Assembly (NCBI GenBank): GCA_965234365.1
Contig: OZ248345.1
Span: 744,001-808,000 of the forward strand
Reading direction: 5' to 3'
DNA from: Planktophila grossartii
GTDB taxonomy: Bacteria > Actinomycetota > Actinomycetes > Nanopelagicales > Nanopelagicaceae
Length of the DNA: 64,000 nucleotides
Below are positions 60,954 to 64,000 of this stretch, one piece after another. Positions within the stretch are counted from its first letter, which is position 1. Each line of letters begins with the position of its first letter. A program made the position numbers and the translations under genes. The notes under the pieces were generated by a model that was not told the origin of the DNA, did not search any database, and saw only the letters and a program-made list of their open reading frames with translations.

Positions 60954-61815
60954 GTGTCGAATAACCTGCTATCAATTCAAGAACGACAAGAGCGGCAAGG
61001 CGAACAGTTCGCTCATCACTGGAATCTCTTGTGGAATCAATCTCTGTAATGTCCGCTCCGATTACTGATGGTGAGCTTCCTGCCAAGAATGCGAACTGGC
61101 GAATTTCATCTGCGCTGATTCCTCCTGGGGCTGCTGCAGGGCATGCAGGAACCACAGAGCGATCACATACATCCATATCAAAATCAACGAAAACGTTATC
61201 GCCTACGATGGAGATTGCCTCGGCCCATACATCACTAACACTTCGTGAACGAAGAGAGCTGCGAGGAATTACTGTGATTCCAAAGTCCTTCGCGCGCTTG
61301 GCGTATTCAGAAGAATTCGAGAAATCAGCAATGCCGATCTGAACTACTTTCTTTCCATGCAATCCAGCCTCAATAAGTCGGCGCACCGGGGAGCCATTGC
61401 TCACGCCATCGCGTAAGTCGTAATGAGCATCGAAGGTAATGAGCCCAGTTGCTTCTGTTCCTTTGACTCCTGCATAGGTGATTGAATTGTCGCCACCCAA
61501 TGAGAGCAAGAGAGCTGTCTCTGCCATTAATGTGCTTAGTTCAGAAATAACAGACGTTTCATCCCTATCCGGCGAAGATGTATTTCCAGCATCGCGCAGA
61601 GATAACTGTGTAAGCGAAACACGTGGATCGGAATGCGCAGTGGAATATCTCTGTAACGCGCTTCGAATTGCATCAGGAGTTTCATGGGCCGAAGTAGGGC
61701 TCAGACTTGTACGTGATGCAGGTATGCCTACAACTGTGACATCAGAAGAACCACTCTTCTCTTGTGAAAAGAGTGAAGCAGCTCTTGGCCAGAGTGGATC
61801 ATGAGGCAGCGCCAT
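60946..61815 (-). CDS. hutG: Formimidoylglutamase / ureohydrolase-family protein
   Basis: About 289 residues, arginase fold. Metal-binding blocks are LLSLGGDNSITYAG, ITFDAHYDLRDG, FVDFDMDVCDRS and IGADITEID. The first block has Asn where most family members have His (GGDHS or GGGHE). The start is the ATG of MALPHDPLWPRA; the longer frame runs antisense into hutU. Divergent from hutU-hutI, so its likely substrate is N-formimidoyl-L-glutamate, giving glutamate and formamide. Confidence 0.85.
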   Translation of the reverse strand: MALPHDPLWPRAASLFSQEKSGSSDVTVVGIPASRTSLSPTSAHETPDAIRSALQRYSTAHSDPRVSLTQLSLRDAGNTSSPDRDETSVISELSTLMAETALLLSLGGDNSITYAGVKGTEATGLITFDAHYDLRDGVSNGSPVRRLIEAGLHGKKVVQIGIADFSNSSEYAKRAKDFGITVIPRSSLRSRSVSDVWAEAISIVGDNVFVDFDMDVCDRSVVPACPAAAPGGISADEIRQFAFLAGSSPSVIGADITEIDSTRDSSDERTVRLAALVVLELIAGYSTRE

Positions 61816-61852
61816 GGTGAAAGGGTAGTGGTAAGTGCATTGACGGCAGAGA

Positions 61853-61864
61853 TATAGTGCTCGA
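61853..61864 (+). promoter_or_regulatory. Leaderless-type -10 of hutU
   Basis: TATAGT followed by six bases and the first of two successive ATG codons; no ribosome-binding site. Gap to the divergent hutG start is 49 bases. Confidence 0.5.
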
Positions 61865-63535
61865 ATGATGTCAGGACCACGTCCAGTACGAGCGCCTCGC
61901 GGAACTTCAAAGAGTGCAGTCGGTTGGGGGCAAGAAGCCGCCCTTCGAATGTTGCAGAACAATCTTGATCCCGAGGTAGCAGAACATCCAGATAAGTTGG
62001 TTGTTTATGGTGGCACGGGTAAAGCTGCTCGCAACTGGGAATCTTTCGATGCGCTCGTCAAGACTCTGACGCATCTCAAGGATGACGAAACCATGCTGGT
62101 TCAATCAGGTAAACCAGTGGGCGTCTTTCAAACTCACGAATGGGCTCCCCGTGTACTTCTCGCTAACTCAAATCTTGTAGGAGATTGGGCTACCTGGCCA
62201 GAATTCCGCCGCCTTGAAGATCTTGGTCTGACTATGTATGGCCAGATGACAGCTGGTTCATGGATTTACATCGGAACACAAGGAATTTTGCAGGGCACTT
62301 ACGAAACTTTTGCAGCAGTTGCTGAGAAACATTTTGGAGGAACGCTCGCAGGAACACTCACCGTCACAGGTGGATGCGGTGGAATGGGTGGAGCTCAGCC
62401 ACTTGCAGTCACCATGAATGAGGGAACCTGCTTGATTATCGATGTCGATGGATCACGCCTTAAGCGTCGCGTGAGCAAGAGATATCTCGACGTGATTGCA
62501 GACAGCCTTGAAGAAGCCGTATCGATGGCAGTTAAAGCCAAGAGCGAGAAGAAGGCAATCTCCATCGGACTGGTTGGAAATAGCGCAACTGTTCTCCCCC
62601 AATTATTTGCGATGGGTGTCCCAATCGATATTGTCACTGATCAAACTTCAGCACATGATCCACTCTTCTATATTCCTGAAGGTATCGACATCAACGATGC
62701 CCGCGATAAGGCAGTTCGCGATCCAGTCGATTTCGCAAAGCGAGCCAAAGAATCCATGGCTAAACATGTGGAAGCGATGGTTAATTTCCAAGATAAGGGC
62801 GCAGTTGTCTTTGATTACGGTAACTCGATTCGGGATGAAGCACGTCAAGGTGGATATCAGCGCGCATTTGAATTCCCTGGGTTTATTCCTGCATACATTC
62901 GCCCGCTCTTCTGTGAAGGAAAAGGTCCATTCCGATGGGTCGCGCTTTCTGGAGATCCGAAAGATATTGCTCGTACTGATCAAGCTGTTCTTGATCTATT
63001 CCCTGAGAACAAGCATCTGCATCGCTGGATCAAGATGGCGCAAGATCGGGTTGAGTTCGAGGGTCTCCCTGCTCGCATCTGCTGGCTCGGGTACGGCGAA
63101 CGCGACAAGGCAGGACTGAAATTTAATGATCTCGTTGCAAGTGGTGAGGTAAGTGCACCCATCGTCATTGGTCGCGATCATCTTGATTGCGGAAGCGTCG
63201 CATCTCCTTACCGCGAATCAGAGGCGATGCTCGATGGTTCCGATGCAATTGCGGATTGGCCATTGCTCAATGCAATGATAAATATTTCATCCGGAGCATC
63301 ATGGGTTTCTATCCATCATGGTGGTGGCGTCGGGATCGGCCGATCTATCCATGCTGGTCAGGTAAGCGTTGCAGATGGAACCCCTCTTGCAGCCCAGAAA
63401 CTTGAGAGAGTTCTAACCAACGATCCTGGCATGGGAGTCATTCGCCACGTAGATGCTGGTTATGAGCATGCAAAGGAAGTCGCTATTGATAAAGGTGTAC
63501 ATGTTCCCATGTTGAACGGTGCGCCTATCAAGTGA
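61865..63535 (+). CDS. hutU: Urocanate hydratase (urocanase)
   Basis: 556 residues, full length. NAD-binding and active-site blocks: GGCGGMGGAQPLAVTMNEG, GNSATVLPQLFAMGV, FEGLPARICWLGYGERDKAG, GRDHLDCGSVASPYRESEAM and ISSGASWVSIHHGGGVGIG. Converts urocanate to imidazolone propionate. The second ATG, one codon in, is equally possible. Overlaps hutI by four bases (GTGA). Confidence 0.98.
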   Translation: MMSGPRPVRAPRGTSKSAVGWGQEAALRMLQNNLDPEVAEHPDKLVVYGGTGKAARNWESFDALVKTLTHLKDDETMLVQSGKPVGVFQTHEWAPRVLLANSNLVGDWATWPEFRRLEDLGLTMYGQMTAGSWIYIGTQGILQGTYETFAAVAEKHFGGTLAGTLTVTGGCGGMGGAQPLAVTMNEGTCLIIDVDGSRLKRRVSKRYLDVIADSLEEAVSMAVKAKSEKKAISIGLVGNSATVLPQLFAMGVPIDIVTDQTSAHDPLFYIPEGIDINDARDKAVRDPVDFAKRAKESMAKHVEAMVNFQDKGAVVFDYGNSIRDEARQGGYQRAFEFPGFIPAYIRPLFCEGKGPFRWVALSGDPKDIARTDQAVLDLFPENKHLHRWIKMAQDRVEFEGLPARICWLGYGERDKAGLKFNDLVASGEVSAPIVIGRDHLDCGSVASPYRESEAMLDGSDAIADWPLLNAMINISSGASWVSIHHGGGVGIGRSIHAGQVSVADGTPLAAQKLERVLTNDPGMGVIRHVDAGYEHAKEVAIDKGVHVPMLNGAPIK

Positions 63536-64000
63536 GCTCCATAGCTTTCACAAACATTGAAACTCTCGTCACCAACGATTTTCGTATCGGTGACGGCACG
63601 CTTGGCGTATTGCACGGTGCATCTCTTGTTGTTGAAGACGGACTCATCTCTCAGATAACCCAGCAGATTCCATCCGGTGTCGACTCTGAAATCGATTGTT
63701 CGGGACAGACTCTGCTCCCAGGTTTTGTCGATTCACACACTCATCTCATCTTTGCTGGAGATCGTGCTGATGAATTTTCCGCACGGTCACGAGGCGAGAA
63801 ATACTCAGCCGGCGGAATCACATCGACAGTGGCAGCCACAAGAGCCGCTTCCGATGCAGCGCTCAGTCAGAATGCTCAACGTTTATTAGATGAAGCCCTT
63901 GCTTCAGGCACAACCACAATTGAGATTAAATCTGGGTATGGACTCACCGAGCGAGATGAACTTCGCTCTATTGAGATCGCCAAAAGATTTACCGATGAGA
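63532..64000 (+). CDS. hutI: Imidazolonepropionase, N-terminal part
   Basis: About 156 codons before the window ends. The GTG start overlaps the hutU stop. GQTLLPGFVDSHTHLIFAGD carries the HTH metal site, followed by RADEFSARSRGEKYSAGGIT and LASGTTTIEIKSGYG, the substrate- and metal-binding segments of HutI. Hydrolyses imidazolone propionate to formimidoylglutamate, the HutG substrate. Confidence 0.96.
   Translation, partial: MSSIAFTNIETLVTNDFRIGDGTLGVLHGASLVVEDGLISQITQQIPSGVDSEIDCSGQTLLPGFVDSHTHLIFAGDRADEFSARSRGEKYSAGGITSTVAATRAASDAALSQNAQRLLDEALASGTTTIEIKSGYGLTERDELRSIEIAKRFTDE

Noticed and set aside
60946..61962. Longer hutG frame with 49 more residues
   Set aside because: The extension is antisense to the start of hutU and would remove the intergenic promoter region.
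62496..63119. 207-codon open frame inside hutU
   Set aside because: Overlaps invariant urocanase blocks in another frame; no ribosome-binding site.
1..64000. CRISPR arrays, rRNA genes or insertion sequences
   Set aside because: No regularly spaced repeats, no rRNA sequence and no transposase with terminal inverted repeats were seen; the only mobile element is the tRNA-Val island.

Overview
The window comes from a compact, moderate-GC actinobacterium. Gene order from nusB to thrS largely follows the block known in Mycobacterium tuberculosis: nusB-efp-aroQBKC-peptidase-aroE-mltG-ruvX-alaS, then aspS, hisS, MBL, relA, secFD, ruvBAC, yebC, pdxTS, pimA-acyltransferase-pgsA-HIT-thrS. The mannosyl-phosphoinositide genes, a BldD homologue and leaderless starts also point to Actinomycetota. 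Very short gaps, many 1-4 base overlaps and the intermediate GC fit a streamlined freshwater lineage of the acI/Nanopelagicales type; that assignment is inference from general features, not from a marker gene.

Bases 1-6.4 kb carry the pyrimidine operon pyrR-pyrB-pyrC-carA-carB (minus strand; carB runs off the left edge), with a PyrR-type RNA hairpin next to the pyrR ribosome-binding site. A divergent bldD homologue keeps the full c-di-GMP signature. From 6.9 to 13.9 kb lie nusB, efp, the shikimate genes with a minimal prepilin peptidase between aroC and aroE, mltG and ruvX. From 13.9 to 40.4 kb lie alaS, aspS, hisS, stringent response (relA), Sec translocon partners (secD, secF), Holliday-junction resolution (ruvABC), PLP synthesis (pdxST), phosphatidylinositol mannoside synthesis, thrS, and the 4-aminobenzoate branch (pabB, pabC).

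Three tRNA genes (Gly-GCC, Cys-GCA, Val-GAC) follow. The tRNA-Val 3' end is the integration site of a 7.9-kb element (about 40.82-48.76 kb) flanked by perfect 30-bp direct repeats. It holds a tyrosine integrase, a winged-helix-like protein preceded by a strong promoter and a possible small RNA or attenuator, a GNAT acetyltransferase, and a tightly packed operon for four exported proteins: two Tat-type calcineurin-like phosphoesterases, a Tat-type YHYH protein and a Sec-type protein with a PEBP/YbhB domain. The terminator that probably once served tRNA-Val now lies just beyond the right repeat.

From 48.8 kb the chromosome resumes with a uracil/xanthine-family permease whose leader contains nested and crossing complementary segments over its ribosome-binding site, a LysE exporter, and a putative copper group (unknown membrane protein, YcnI-like, CopC-like). 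The right end is catabolic. One set of genes can encode the whole trans-4-hydroxy-L-proline to 2-oxoglutarate route: epimerase, three-subunit D-hydroxyproline dehydrogenase, deaminase and oxoglutarate semialdehyde dehydrogenase. It is continuous with hutG and divergent from hutU-hutI of histidine breakdown.
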